Origin: JAGVLN01 sp964515755 | Lineage (GTDB): Bacteria; Pseudomonadota; Alphaproteobacteria; Rickettsiales; JABSSG01 | Length of the DNA stretch: 64,000 bases | Assembly (NCBI GenBank): GCA_964515755.1 | Contig: CAZEVK010000002.1 | Location: 1 to 64,000 of the forward strand | Direction of reading: 5' to 3' | In this document: positions 1 to 8,018 of the stretch, piece by piece | Numbering within the stretch: position 1 is the first letter of the stretch | How the letters are laid out: each line of letters begins with the position of its first letter | Notes under the pieces: generated by a model | What the model saw: the letters and a program-made list of their open reading frames with translations, nothing else | What the model was told of the DNA's origin: nothing | Databases searched by the model: none | Position numbers and translations under genes: made by a program

Positions 1-8
1 AAGAAAAA

Positions 9-587
9 GTGAAAAATACTGCATTAGTAGTAATTGATTTAATTAATGACCTCGTCCATCCTCAGGGTAAAATTTCTTCTTCTTCTTCATTTATAAGTGA
101 AAATCATGTAATAGAAAAAAACAATATTGTGATTGATTACGCAAGAAAAAACCAACTTTTAATTATTTTTGTCAAAGTTATGTTTGATTCACTTTATAGA
201 TCGTGCTCACCAGTATCACCTATTTTTCAGCACGTAAAAAAGCAAAATGCTCTTCAATCAAATACCTGGGGAATCCAATTTCATGATAAATTAGATAAAC
301 AGGCTCAAGATATTGTTATAGAAAAACATCGTATTAGTGCTTTTTATTCTACTTCTTTGGAAATGTATCTTAAATGCAATAAAATTGAAAATATTTTGAT
401 CACCGGTGTGTCTACTGATATGGCAGTTGAGAGTACTGCCCGAGAGGCGCACGATAGGGATTATAAAGTATATATTATTGCGGATGCTTGTGGAGCTTCT
501 TCTAAAGATTTACATGAAAGCTCTCTGAAAATCTTATCAAAAATTACTACGGTAATATCGTCTTTCCAACTTGACTTATACTTATAA
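9..587 (+). CDS. Isochorismatase-fold cysteine-hydrolase family protein lacking the catalytic Cys
   Basis: The 192-residue protein spans the whole isochorismatase-like fold. Visible family landmarks are the first-strand Asp (VVIDLINDL, D10), the Lys of the triad (IVIEKHRIS, K106) and the segment GVSTDMAVESTARE (133-146). In nicotinamidase and cysteine-hydrolase members the position held here by A139 is the nucleophilic Cys. True isochorismatases (EntB, PhzD) also lack that Cys, so the protein may act on a vinyl ether or be inactive; no substrate can be assigned. The start is GTG at base 9, and the upstream region is almost outside the window, so an earlier start cannot be excluded. The downstream neighbour is a broken gene, so context does not help. 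Confidence 0.8.
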   Translation: MKNTALVVIDLINDLVHPQGKISSSSSFISENHVIEKNNIVIDYARKNQLLIIFVKVMFDSLYRSCSPVSPIFQHVKKQNALQSNTWGIQFHDKLDKQAQDIVIEKHRISAFYSTSLEMYLKCNKIENILITGVSTDMAVESTAREAHDRDYKVYIIADACGASSKDLHESSLKILSKITTVISSFQLDLYL

Positions 588-688
588 ACTAATTTAGTTT
601 TGAAATATAATACATACCCAAACGTTTATCTGATAAATTAAAAATATGAATGTTACAATAGCTAAAAATTATTATACAAGGGTTTATT

Positions 689-1198
689 ATGACAAAAAAC
701 AAAGAGAATTGTGACAATATAAATATTGCACAACCACATTATAATCAAGAAAAACGTTCAATAATAATTTCTACATCAATTTCATTACCTAGATTACCTT
801 AAGATATAAATACTTGGTATAAATGGGGCTGTCATACTGAATATTTAAAAGTAGTAGAAAAAATTAGAGATTGTTTGCTATCTAAAACAACCGGCCCGGC
901 AGGATGGAATCAACGATTTAAAATTAAAGATATGACGTTAGAAAGCGACCTAGCATGTCCAGTTGAAGGTAGTGCAGGTGCAGTTGAATATTTTTTCTAT
1001 TAAGCGTGAGCCTAGTGACTATAAAAGCATTTTACGCGATATATGTGGTTGCAAATAAGGTTGAAACTTTAAATAAAGATAGAAGTGGTTGCAAATAAGG
1101 TTGAAACTTTAAATAAAGATAGAACAGTAAATAAAGTTGGAACTGTTGCAGATGTCGGGAATCAAGGACGCGCAGATTATGAATATAAAGATAATTAG
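689..1198 (+). pseudogene. Broken gene of unknown function with a 40-bp tandem duplication
   Basis: A reading frame opens at ATG 689 and codes for plausible protein, but it hits TAA at 800-802 after 37 codons. The same frame continues with coding-like sequence (INTWYKWGCHTEYLKVVEKI) to TAA 1001-1003. Just before that, a run of six T (about 991-996) looks like a slippage point: shifting frame there gives a continuous FSIKREPSDYKSILRDIC. A perfect 40-bp direct duplication (1045-1084 and 1085-1124) then disrupts the frame again. After the second copy an open frame ends NQGRADYEYKDN at TAG 1196-1198. At least one nonsense, one frameshift and one duplication lesion are present. I do not recognise the family. 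Confidence 0.6.
1045..1124 (+). repeat. Perfect 40-bp tandem direct duplication
   Basis: Bases 1045-1084 are repeated without a mismatch at 1085-1124; each copy begins gtggttgcaaataaggttga and ends aaagatagaa. The unit length is not a multiple of three, so it shifts frame inside the pseudogene. The lack of divergence suggests a recent event. Confidence 0.95.
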
Positions 1199-1309
1199 AT
1201 AAATGGATAGAAACACATATTTTGTTTCCATAATAAACATTATGAGTAAAATATATGTTAGGGAAGGTGATTTTATGTTATTAATATGATTGGGACTTTG
1301 ATAAAAAAA

Positions 1310-1513
1310 TTATTTTTGACCACGAGAATTTGTTAATTCAAGCATTTTGGTAATAGCATCTTTTATATTTTCTTTTGTGTATGGTTTGCATATATAATCG
1401 GTTACACCTAACTCTTCTGCTTTTTTAATATCACTATCATCAACGAGACCTGTCTGCATAACGACTGGAATAATAATATGCGAATCACGCATGAATAGTA
1501 TTTTCTTTCTCAT
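1310..1513 (-). CDS. Truncated receiver (REC) domain, C-terminal half only
   Basis: The 67-residue product matches the second half of a response-regulator receiver domain: the strand PVVMQTGL with the signalling Thr, the helix DIKKAEELGV, and the conserved Lys-Pro in YICKPYTKENI. The first half, including the acidic pair and the phosphoacceptor Asp, is missing. Its ATG overlaps the stop of the upstream histidine kinase (ATGA, 1510-1513), so translation is probably coupled. It is best read as the remnant of a receiver domain after internal deletion. It cannot be phosphorylated in the usual way, though it could still bind a partner. Confidence 0.6.
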   Translation of the reverse strand: MRKKILFMRDSHIIIPVVMQTGLVDDSDIKKAEELGVTDYICKPYTKENIKDAITKMLELTNSRGQK

Positions 1514-2592
1514 AATTCTATATAAGGTATTGTAAAATTTATAATGGTTGTACCCAATTTTTTATTATCAATCCAAATTTTACCTTTGTGCGCCATTACT
1601 ATTTCTTTACATATTGCTAACCCTAAACCAGTACCTTCTGATCTATTTTGACCATTACTACCTCTAAAAAATGGCTCAAAAATTTCTCCCTGCTCTTTTT
1701 CTAATATATTTATTCCATTATTTTTTATCTTAATTGTAATAATTTTTTCGACCTTTGATTTAGATAATTTCAATACAATATGCTTGCTATTGCCATACTT
1801 TACTGCATTATCTAGCAAATTTCTAATCACCTGCCCTATTTTTAATATGTCAATATTACAAATTATTTCTTCATACTGTGAATTAAATGAAATTTTTGCT
1901 ATAGTTGCAAATTCATTTATTGTTTCACGTATTGTATCAATGACATTTTTCTTCTCAAAACAGTAATAATTTTCTCCTCGATTACTTTTTGCTATTTCTA
2001 ATAAGTTTAGTACAAGTTTATTGAGCTTATTACTATTTTGTAGCAATATACCAAGAAAGCTCTTGAATTCTTCTTTGGAAAAATGAGTAGAGTTTTTATA
2101 TAGCTCATCTGCAATCGAATTTATAATATGTATAGGCGTGCGAATTTCATGACTCAAACTATTAAAGAATTTCTTTTTTGCAGATAATGCTTCTTCAAGA
2201 GATTTTTTCTGATCCCAAAGCATTTTTTCTTTTGTCTTAAGATCTGTAATATCAACTGTAACTCCCATTATCCCAACTATATGACCTGTATCATTTTTGA
2301 TAGGCTTCTTAGTTGACAATTGAACTAACTCAGTACCATCTTTAGAAACAGACAATTCTTCAATACAAAGCTCTTTTCCAGTATTCAAAACTATAAGGTC
2401 ATTTTTTCTAAATTGATCTGCTTTCTCTTTTGAGGTAAAATCATAATCCGTTTTGCCAATTAGGTCTTTAATAGAATTTAAGCCCACCATACGTACAGCA
2501 TGCATATTTGCGCCTAAATATATTCCATTAGAATCTTTCCAATAAATACTGTTTGGTAAATTAGAAAAAATAGTTTCTATGTAGTTTATCAT
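1510..2592 (-). CDS. Soluble PAS-domain sensor histidine kinase
   Basis: The 360-residue protein has no membrane segment. An N-terminal PAS domain (about 5-118, ending GIMGVTVDITDLK) senses an unknown internal signal. It is followed by a short coiled linker, a HisKA dimerisation helix with H-box SLSHEIRTP (phospho-accepting H148) and an HATPase domain with N-box QVIRNLLDNAVKYG (about 254-267) and G2 box EGTGLGLAICKE (319-330). The G1 box reads NNGINI where DxGxG is usual, so the Asp that contacts adenine is Asn here; ATP binding may be weakened. The start ATG overlaps the stop of the methyltransferase gene, and its own stop overlaps the half-receiver gene, making a coupled trio. No complete cognate regulator is adjacent. 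Confidence 0.85.
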   Translation of the reverse strand: MINYIETIFSNLPNSIYWKDSNGIYLGANMHAVRMVGLNSIKDLIGKTDYDFTSKEKADQFRKNDLIVLNTGKELCIEELSVSKDGTELVQLSTKKPIKNDTGHIVGIMGVTVDITDLKTKEKMLWDQKKSLEEALSAKKKFFNSLSHEIRTPIHIINSIADELYKNSTHFSKEEFKSFLGILLQNSNKLNKLVLNLLEIAKSNRGENYYCFEKKNVIDTIRETINEFATIAKISFNSQYEEIICNIDILKIGQVIRNLLDNAVKYGNSKHIVLKLSKSKVEKIITIKIKNNGINILEKEQGEIFEPFFRGSNGQNRSEGTGLGLAICKEIVMAHKGKIWIDNKKLGTTIINFTIPYIEL

Positions 2593-3788
2593 ATTGCATC
2601 TTGATCACTTTTGAATGCATTTAAATTGCTAACTTCGCCACTTAATACATTCATAGTAAAAACATAATAATCTATATAACCAGCCTTATATGACTCATAT
2701 ATATTATGTGATGGATCTGTAATACTAACCTTAGTTGTTGACCATTGCGCATAATTAACCTGTGTTACCCATTGCTCATACCTATCAAAAACATAAGCTC
2801 CTATGGAATGATATTCCACATTAAACCCATTCCCTTTAAAAGTGCTAACTACCTCATCAACTGGTGCTAAAACTTCAATTTCATCAATTAGTAATTTTTC
2901 CTGTCTTAATTTGTCATAATTAGTACGACTAGTAGAAAGGTGAGCACAAAAAGAAATGATTCCTTTAGGAGCTAATATCCTTTTCATCTCAACTGCAAGA
3001 GCATTAAAATCTTCAATATGCTGAAAAACTTCTATAGAATAAATTTTATTTATCTTGTTATCCTCTAATCCCGAGGAATCCGCTGGAGCAACAGAAAACT
3101 CTATAGCATTAAATTTTTGTGCTATTTCATTTTTTGCTTCTATTACTTTATTAATTTTTTGTTTATTATACTGAATGATTTTTGCCCATTCTTGTTTAAA
3201 TTGCGTTAAGCCTGTTTCTTTTATGATAGGACATTGAGGTTTATCAAAAATTTTTGATTTCTTATTCACACTAAGTAAAGTTACTTTTTCGGTTACAAGC
3301 TTCATTTCTTGTACAAATTCCTCCATTTCATGTTGGATATTAGCAAAGGTCAAATTCAACTGTTTTTCAAGAGAGTCTAAATCTTGTTTAGCCCTTTCTG
3401 CTTTCAGACTTTCTTTAAGATTTTGATTCTCTTTTTTACTTTTTTTAATTTTAGCTCTCTCTATTTGTGCTCTAGAAAAGTCTATGCCTATTATTTTTGA
3501 TGCATCCATATACTCAACCGCATCAAGTATCCCTACAGCTCTACCGCAACCTAATTCAAGTACAGTGTCGCCAATTGACACATGAAGATTATTAATAACA
3601 TATCCATATAATGCCGCCGAGCTTCTAACACGATCTTGTACTGTAATTTTTTCACCACCTAAGATATCTTTCCAATAACCAAAATTGATATAATCCCCCT
3701 GAAAGATAGCAAGATCTCCCCAATTTCCCGGATGAAAGCCATAGGCATTTTCTATTTTTATTTGCTTTTTATTAATATTTTCTATCAT
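2589..3788 (-). CDS. SAM-dependent methyltransferase with coiled-coil insertion
   Basis: This 399-residue class I methyltransferase begins with an INFGYW motif (34-39) and has the SAM-binding loop VLELGCGRAVG (76-86), the acidic strand end IIGIDFS (99-105) and a late motif ILAPKGIISF (271-280). Between strand 2 and motif IV lies an extra Lys/Glu-rich, helix-forming segment of about 110 residues (about 113-225) not expected in the Rossmann core. Substrate and product are unknown; the N-terminal layout resembles small-molecule methyltransferases more than DNA or rRNA enzymes. It is the first gene of a coupled operon with a PAS histidine kinase (4-bp ATGA overlap), which suggests the kinase monitors the product or the methylation state. 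Confidence 0.75.
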   Translation of the reverse strand: MIENINKKQIKIENAYGFHPGNWGDLAIFQGDYINFGYWKDILGGEKITVQDRVRSSAALYGYVINNLHVSIGDTVLELGCGRAVGILDAVEYMDASKIIGIDFSRAQIERAKIKKSKKENQNLKESLKAERAKQDLDSLEKQLNLTFANIQHEMEEFVQEMKLVTEKVTLLSVNKKSKIFDKPQCPIIKETGLTQFKQEWAKIIQYNKQKINKVIEAKNEIAQKFNAIEFSVAPADSSGLEDNKINKIYSIEVFQHIEDFNALAVEMKRILAPKGIISFCAHLSTSRTNYDKLRQEKLLIDEIEVLAPVDEVVSTFKGNGFNVEYHSIGAYVFDRYEQWVTQVNYAQWSTTKVSITDPSHNIYESYKAGYIDYYVFTMNVLSGEVSNLNAFKSDQDAI

Positions 3789-3937
3789 AATTTTTTATAA
3801 ATAATTAAGACTTACTTTAGATTACTATTATTAATAACCGCCTGTCAAGCCTATATATTCTTCGATAAGCAGAATAATTAACTTAAAATTAACAATATAA
3901 AGAGTTAATAATATTCTAAATCTTGAATAGAAATATT

Positions 3938-4501
3938 TTAGAATCTTTGAAAAGAAGAGTTGGTTTGTTTGAGAAATTCAATTTCTGCTTTAGTAGATTT
4001 TCTACCTAAAACTTTGTTACGATGAGGAAATCTTGCAAATTTCTTTATTATTTCCATATGCATTTTTGCATAATCTTTAGCTATATTTATTGCGGTATAT
4101 AATTTTAGACTTTTTTCTTGGTCTTTAATGTCTTCGCTATGCATAAACGGCATATATAGAAATTGTCTATACTCATTATTCAATAATTTTTTATCAAAAC
4201 CAGATTTTATAGCATACTTACTAAATTCTAATGCTTTATGGTCAGTAAAGTAACTTCTAGGTGATTCTCTAAACATATTTCTTGGAAATTGATCTAGTAT
4301 CAGAATAAGTGCAAGATTTCCTTCAGGAGTATATTTCCAATCAGCTAAATTATTAGTAAAGGCGGCTTCTTTATAAGTTTGCAAGAATTTTTGTTTAATC
4401 TCATTATCAAAATTGCTATCTTTAATAAACCAATTTGCTTTATTTTTTTCCGAAAACCAAAAATCTATAATTTCTTGTGCAGTATATATATTTTTTTTCA
4501 T
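3938..4501 (-). CDS. DUF924 family protein
   Basis: The 187-residue length and motifs match DUF924: DFWFSEKNKANWF near the N-terminus, then LALILILDQFPRNMFR (about 82-97), MPFMHSEDI (about 127-135) and a C-terminal FARFPHRNKVLGR. The family has an all-helical TPR-like fold and is common in alphaproteobacteria, but its biochemical role is not established. The protein is soluble and has no signal peptide. The preceding 148 bases contain no obvious gene, and the next gene downstream on this strand is the methyltransferase. The frame is intact. Confidence 0.85.
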   Translation of the reverse strand: MKKNIYTAQEIIDFWFSEKNKANWFIKDSNFDNEIKQKFLQTYKEAAFTNNLADWKYTPEGNLALILILDQFPRNMFRESPRSYFTDHKALEFSKYAIKSGFDKKLLNNEYRQFLYMPFMHSEDIKDQEKSLKLYTAINIAKDYAKMHMEIIKKFARFPHRNKVLGRKSTKAEIEFLKQTNSSFQRF

Positions 4502-4644
4502 ATTTTAAACCTATATTTCTCTTCGGCTTCGTACTAATTAAGCGAAAAGGTAGGTGGTTTTGATCTTGACTTTACCTGCTCGTGCTCGTAGCAATGGAAA
4601 AAAGATAATTTTTATCCGGATTAAAATCTACTTACTGAAGCTTA

Positions 4645-5397
4645 TTATTTTAATTCAACTATAGCATCATTTATGATTTTTAAATAATACCCATCTGGAT
4701 CAGCTTTTTTTGATATCATAAAGCTTAGATCATTATTTCCTACTATAAAATCATATGAATCAAACACACCTTCCCAATTGTGAGACCTAATAATTTCATT
4801 TGCTATTAAAGTTTCCATTAATACTCCATCAATGAAATTTCCTTGAAGTTTATAAAAATTTAAATAATTATCTATTACAGACTCAAACCTATCTTTATAT
4901 TTAGGATTTAGCATTAACTCATCAGTTTCTTTATTATATTCATAACTGTCACTATAACCAACATTTAAAGATGTTTGTTCTAAAAAGCTTTTTAAATTAT
5001 CTGCTTTAATTTTTAATTTTTCGGCTTTTCTTACATATAATTTTACAACTTCAGTTCTATAAGGAATGGTGTAATTACTATATTTAGCACGTTGTTCAGT
5101 TTTAGTTGCTGAGCTTGCTAATAGTATTTCTCCTGATTTGATGGATTCTAATATTTCTCTCCACGGCATTTTAATCCATTCAATAGAACAGTCAGTTATT
5201 AGAGCAATTTTATTTAATAGCTCAACATCAAATCCTGAAAGTTCTCCAGTTTTTTCATTTATGTACATTAAAGGTGGATTTATGCCATAACCGACTTTTA
5301 ATACACACTTATTTTCTTTAGCGTGACATATCAAAGTAATTAATGAGAAAGAAAGAAAAAATATAAAGCTGAATACTAAATATGTTTTTTTTAACAT
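4645..5397 (-). CDS. Family-3 extracellular solute-binding protein (polar amino acid type)
   Basis: A signal peptide occupies residues 1-26 (Lys-rich start, hydrophobic core, probable cleavage after CHA). The rest resembles family-3 binding proteins of polar amino acid importers: LKVGYGINPPLMYIN at the mature N-terminus, GELSGFDVELLNKIA, and later SGEILLASSATKTEQRAKY, which correspond to ligand-binding positions of the family. The protein should be periplasmic. It starts one base after the stop of nhaA, so the two are co-transcribed. No permease or ATPase gene is nearby, so it must work with components elsewhere or have been recruited to another role. Confidence 0.8.
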   Translation of the reverse strand: MLKKTYLVFSFIFFLSFSLITLICHAKENKCVLKVGYGINPPLMYINEKTGELSGFDVELLNKIALITDCSIEWIKMPWREILESIKSGEILLASSATKTEQRAKYSNYTIPYRTEVVKLYVRKAEKLKIKADNLKSFLEQTSLNVGYSDSYEYNKETDELMLNPKYKDRFESVIDNYLNFYKLQGNFIDGVLMETLIANEIIRSHNWEGVFDSYDFIVGNNDLSFMISKKADPDGYYLKIINDAIVELK

Positions 5398-5398
5398 T

Positions 5399-6562
5399 CT
5401 AATTTTCCTTTAATAAATATTTTAAAAATATAATCCCTACTATAGCTGATAAAAAGGAGGAAATGATTACAGCACTTTTCGTCGTATTAAGTGTCCATTG
5501 ATCATTAAAAGCTATTTCTCCAATAAATAAACTTAATGTAAAGCCAATACCTCCAAGTATTCCAATCGTATAAAATTTTAACCATGATGTATTTTCAGGT
5601 AAACAACAGTATTTTAATTTTATACTTATATAACTAAATAAAAATATACCTATTTGCTTACCGAAAAACAATCCTAATATTATACCTAAGCTTAGGTTTG
5701 TAAATAAGTCGTGTACCACAAAATTACTAAAGTTCAGTTCAGAATTAAAAAATGTAAAAATAGGTAAAATTATATAGTAAACATAAGGTGTTAAGATATA
5801 TTCTAGTCTTTTCAAAGGAGATATAGAATTATCAATTGGTTTAACCGGAACAAATAAAGCAATGAATACACCGGCTAATGTACCGTGTATCCCTGCTTTT
5901 TCTAAGGCTATCCATAACAAGAACCCAATAAATAAGTAATATTTTATTTTTTGCACATTATGGTAATTAAATAGAAACAATGCGCCAACAAGAACTATAC
6001 TAATAAAAAAGGCAGGCGTAATACCAACCTTAGAATAAAATATTGTCAATACGCTAATAGCTAAAAAATCATCAATTAATGAAAATCCTAATACAAAAAC
6101 TCTCAAATCTAATGAAATCTTTCTTTTAAAAAATGACAAAATAGCAAGCTCAAAGGCTGTATCAGTTGCAATAGGTATGGCCCACCCTCTTAAATTATCA
6201 GTATCAAAATTTAAGCTATAATATATTAAAGATGGTACTACAAACCCACCGATTGCAGCTACACATGGCAAAATTATTTTATGCTTATCTTGATACTTTC
6301 CTACTGTTATATGATGCTTCATCTCAAGACCAATAAGAAGAAAAAAGAATGTCATTAACCCATGATTAACAATATTTATAAGAGTGTGGTGAATTTGAAA
6401 ATCATTCAATTCAAAGTTGATAGGGAAATAAATTATTTTTAGAAAATTTTTATAAAAAAGACTATTACTTAATATAAGGGCGCATGTAAGCGCAAATAAA
6501 AGAAGTATACTAGGAAAGACGTCTGATTTAACAATATCCTTAAGACTCAAATTTATCTCCAC
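5399..6562 (-). CDS. nhaA: Na+/H+ antiporter NhaA
   Basis: The 387-residue integral membrane protein carries the NhaA hallmarks: an early helix FFLLIGLEMKHH, D134 in PIATDTAFELAI, the paired aspartates D164-D165 in FSLIDDFLAIS, and the conserved Lys in LGLFFGKQIGIF (K302). These match the proton- and sodium-binding residues of the characterised family. It would exchange cytoplasmic Na+ for external H+, controlling pH and sodium. Translation starts at GTG 6562 (the downstream residues EINLSLKD leave no better ATG). The solute-binding protein gene follows after one base. Confidence 0.93.
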   Translation of the reverse strand: MEINLSLKDIVKSDVFPSILLLFALTCALILSNSLFYKNFLKIIYFPINFELNDFQIHHTLINIVNHGLMTFFFLLIGLEMKHHITVGKYQDKHKIILPCVAAIGGFVVPSLIYYSLNFDTDNLRGWAIPIATDTAFELAILSFFKRKISLDLRVFVLGFSLIDDFLAISVLTIFYSKVGITPAFFISIVLVGALFLFNYHNVQKIKYYLFIGFLLWIALEKAGIHGTLAGVFIALFVPVKPIDNSISPLKRLEYILTPYVYYIILPIFTFFNSELNFSNFVVHDLFTNLSLGIILGLFFGKQIGIFLFSYISIKLKYCCLPENTSWLKFYTIGILGGIGFTLSLFIGEIAFNDQWTLNTTKSAVIISSFLSAIVGIIFLKYLLKEN

Positions 6563-6750
6563 TAAATTTAAAATTTATAAGTTAAAAATATGATTAATTG
6601 CATAAATGATTGAATTGAAAAAATGTAATCGTGGGTTGCATATTTAATATGCTATAACAGTATTTGAGTTATATGCAAGATAATTATTAACTTATAATAA
6701 TGCTAAATTATAAACATACAGTAAAATACAAGCGTTATATTCCTCGATTA

Positions 6751-7602
6751 TTAAAGCGTACCGTCACGATAATCACTAAATGCCTGACGAATTTCAAGAT
6801 CAGTATTCATAACAAATGGCCCTTCTCCAACAATTGGCTCATTAATAGGTTCACCTGACATGAATAGAATTTTGGAATCTTTTTCAGCTTTCAAAATAAT
6901 CACATCTCCTTCATTTTGATCAAATAATGCTAGCTCTGACGAAACAATAGTCTCTTCTTCTATTTGAATCTTACCATCAAGCACTAAAAGCGAGGCATTG
7001 AAACCTTTATCAACAGGTAAACTAAGTGAAGCTCCAGCTTTAAGGCGTATATCATAGAGATGTATAGGCGTAAAAGTTTTTGCTGCACCGTTTAAATTAT
7101 TAAAACTACCTGCAATAATACGCACTGAACTACCCTCTTGTTCCACTATTGGTATGTTTTTGTTTAAGATTTCTTGATAACGTGGCTTAGACATTTTATG
7201 TTTAGCAGGAAGATTTACCCAAAGCTGTATCATTTCCATTCTGCCACCCTTCTTACTAAATTCAACACTATGTTTTTCTTCATGCAAAACACCATGTGCT
7301 GCTGTCATCCATTGGACGTCACCAGGTCCAATTTTACCTGAATTACCTGCTGTATCTTTATGTTCTACTTCACCCGCATAAACAATAGTTACAGTTTCAA
7401 AACCTCGATGAGGATGTTGACTCACACCACGTGGAATATCAGAAGGTGAAAATTCAGATGGTGCTGCGTAATCTAATAGTAGGAACGGACTAATATTATG
7501 CCCGTCAACCCCATAATAGAACATGGTGCTCACATAAAAACCGTCACCAACCCAATGCCTTTCTTTTTCGCACCTAATTATTTGAATCTTTCTACTTTTC
7601 AT
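6751..7602 (-). CDS. Pirin family protein
   Basis: The 283-residue protein is a bicupin of the pirin/YhhW family. The N-terminal cupin contains the metal-binding set seen in pirins: H63 and H65 in SQHPHRGFETVT, then H107 and E109 in HGVLHEEKH. Family members bind a single iron or similar metal; some bacterial members oxidise quercetin, others act in regulation. The substrate here is unknown. A conserved C-terminal pirin segment (PIVGEGPFVMNT) is intact. It is a single gene, and the following 416 bases have no clear gene. Confidence 0.88.
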   Translation of the reverse strand: MKSRKIQIIRCEKERHWVGDGFYVSTMFYYGVDGHNISPFLLLDYAAPSEFSPSDIPRGVSQHPHRGFETVTIVYAGEVEHKDTAGNSGKIGPGDVQWMTAAHGVLHEEKHSVEFSKKGGRMEMIQLWVNLPAKHKMSKPRYQEILNKNIPIVEQEGSSVRIIAGSFNNLNGAAKTFTPIHLYDIRLKAGASLSLPVDKGFNASLLVLDGKIQIEEETIVSSELALFDQNEGDVIILKAEKDSKILFMSGEPINEPIVGEGPFVMNTDLEIRQAFSDYRDGTL

Positions 7603-8018
7603 AATATCCTTAAGTATTAACCTGTTATATATATTTATTGATAATATGCTAATATATAATAAATATTCTTGTCAACTATCATATTTATACAAAATTATCT
7701 TCTAAATACGCTTCATCAGAATGTTACGAATTGACTTAAAAATATATGTAAAATAAATTCTTGTATTAGTTGAAATACAAGAATAAACAATACTTATTGT
7801 AGAAATAAATCGATTATCATAATTACTTAGTCAAATTAGCATTTTCTAAAACGATTTGCTTATTAGAGGCATGTAATGATCTGGGCTTTGTAGCAATTTT
7901 AGCGATATTATATAGATAAATCTCTAACTAAGCTTCGATTCAAATAAAATATCACTAATAATATTACGCACGAACAATTCGTAAGTAGCATAGCAGCGCT
8001 ACATACTAATTTTGCTAA
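7603..8018. other. Intergenic region without a supported gene
   Basis: About 416 AT-rich bases between the pirin and peptidase genes. On the minus strand, about 34 open codons end at 7823 (NIAKIATKPRSLHASN, then VLENANLTK) and look faintly protein-like, but there is no start codon or neighbour frame to support a gene. No tRNA or convincing terminator was seen. Confidence 0.4.

Noticed and set aside
1045..1124. Start of a CRISPR array
   Set aside because: There are only two copies, directly abutting, without spacers, and no cas genes.
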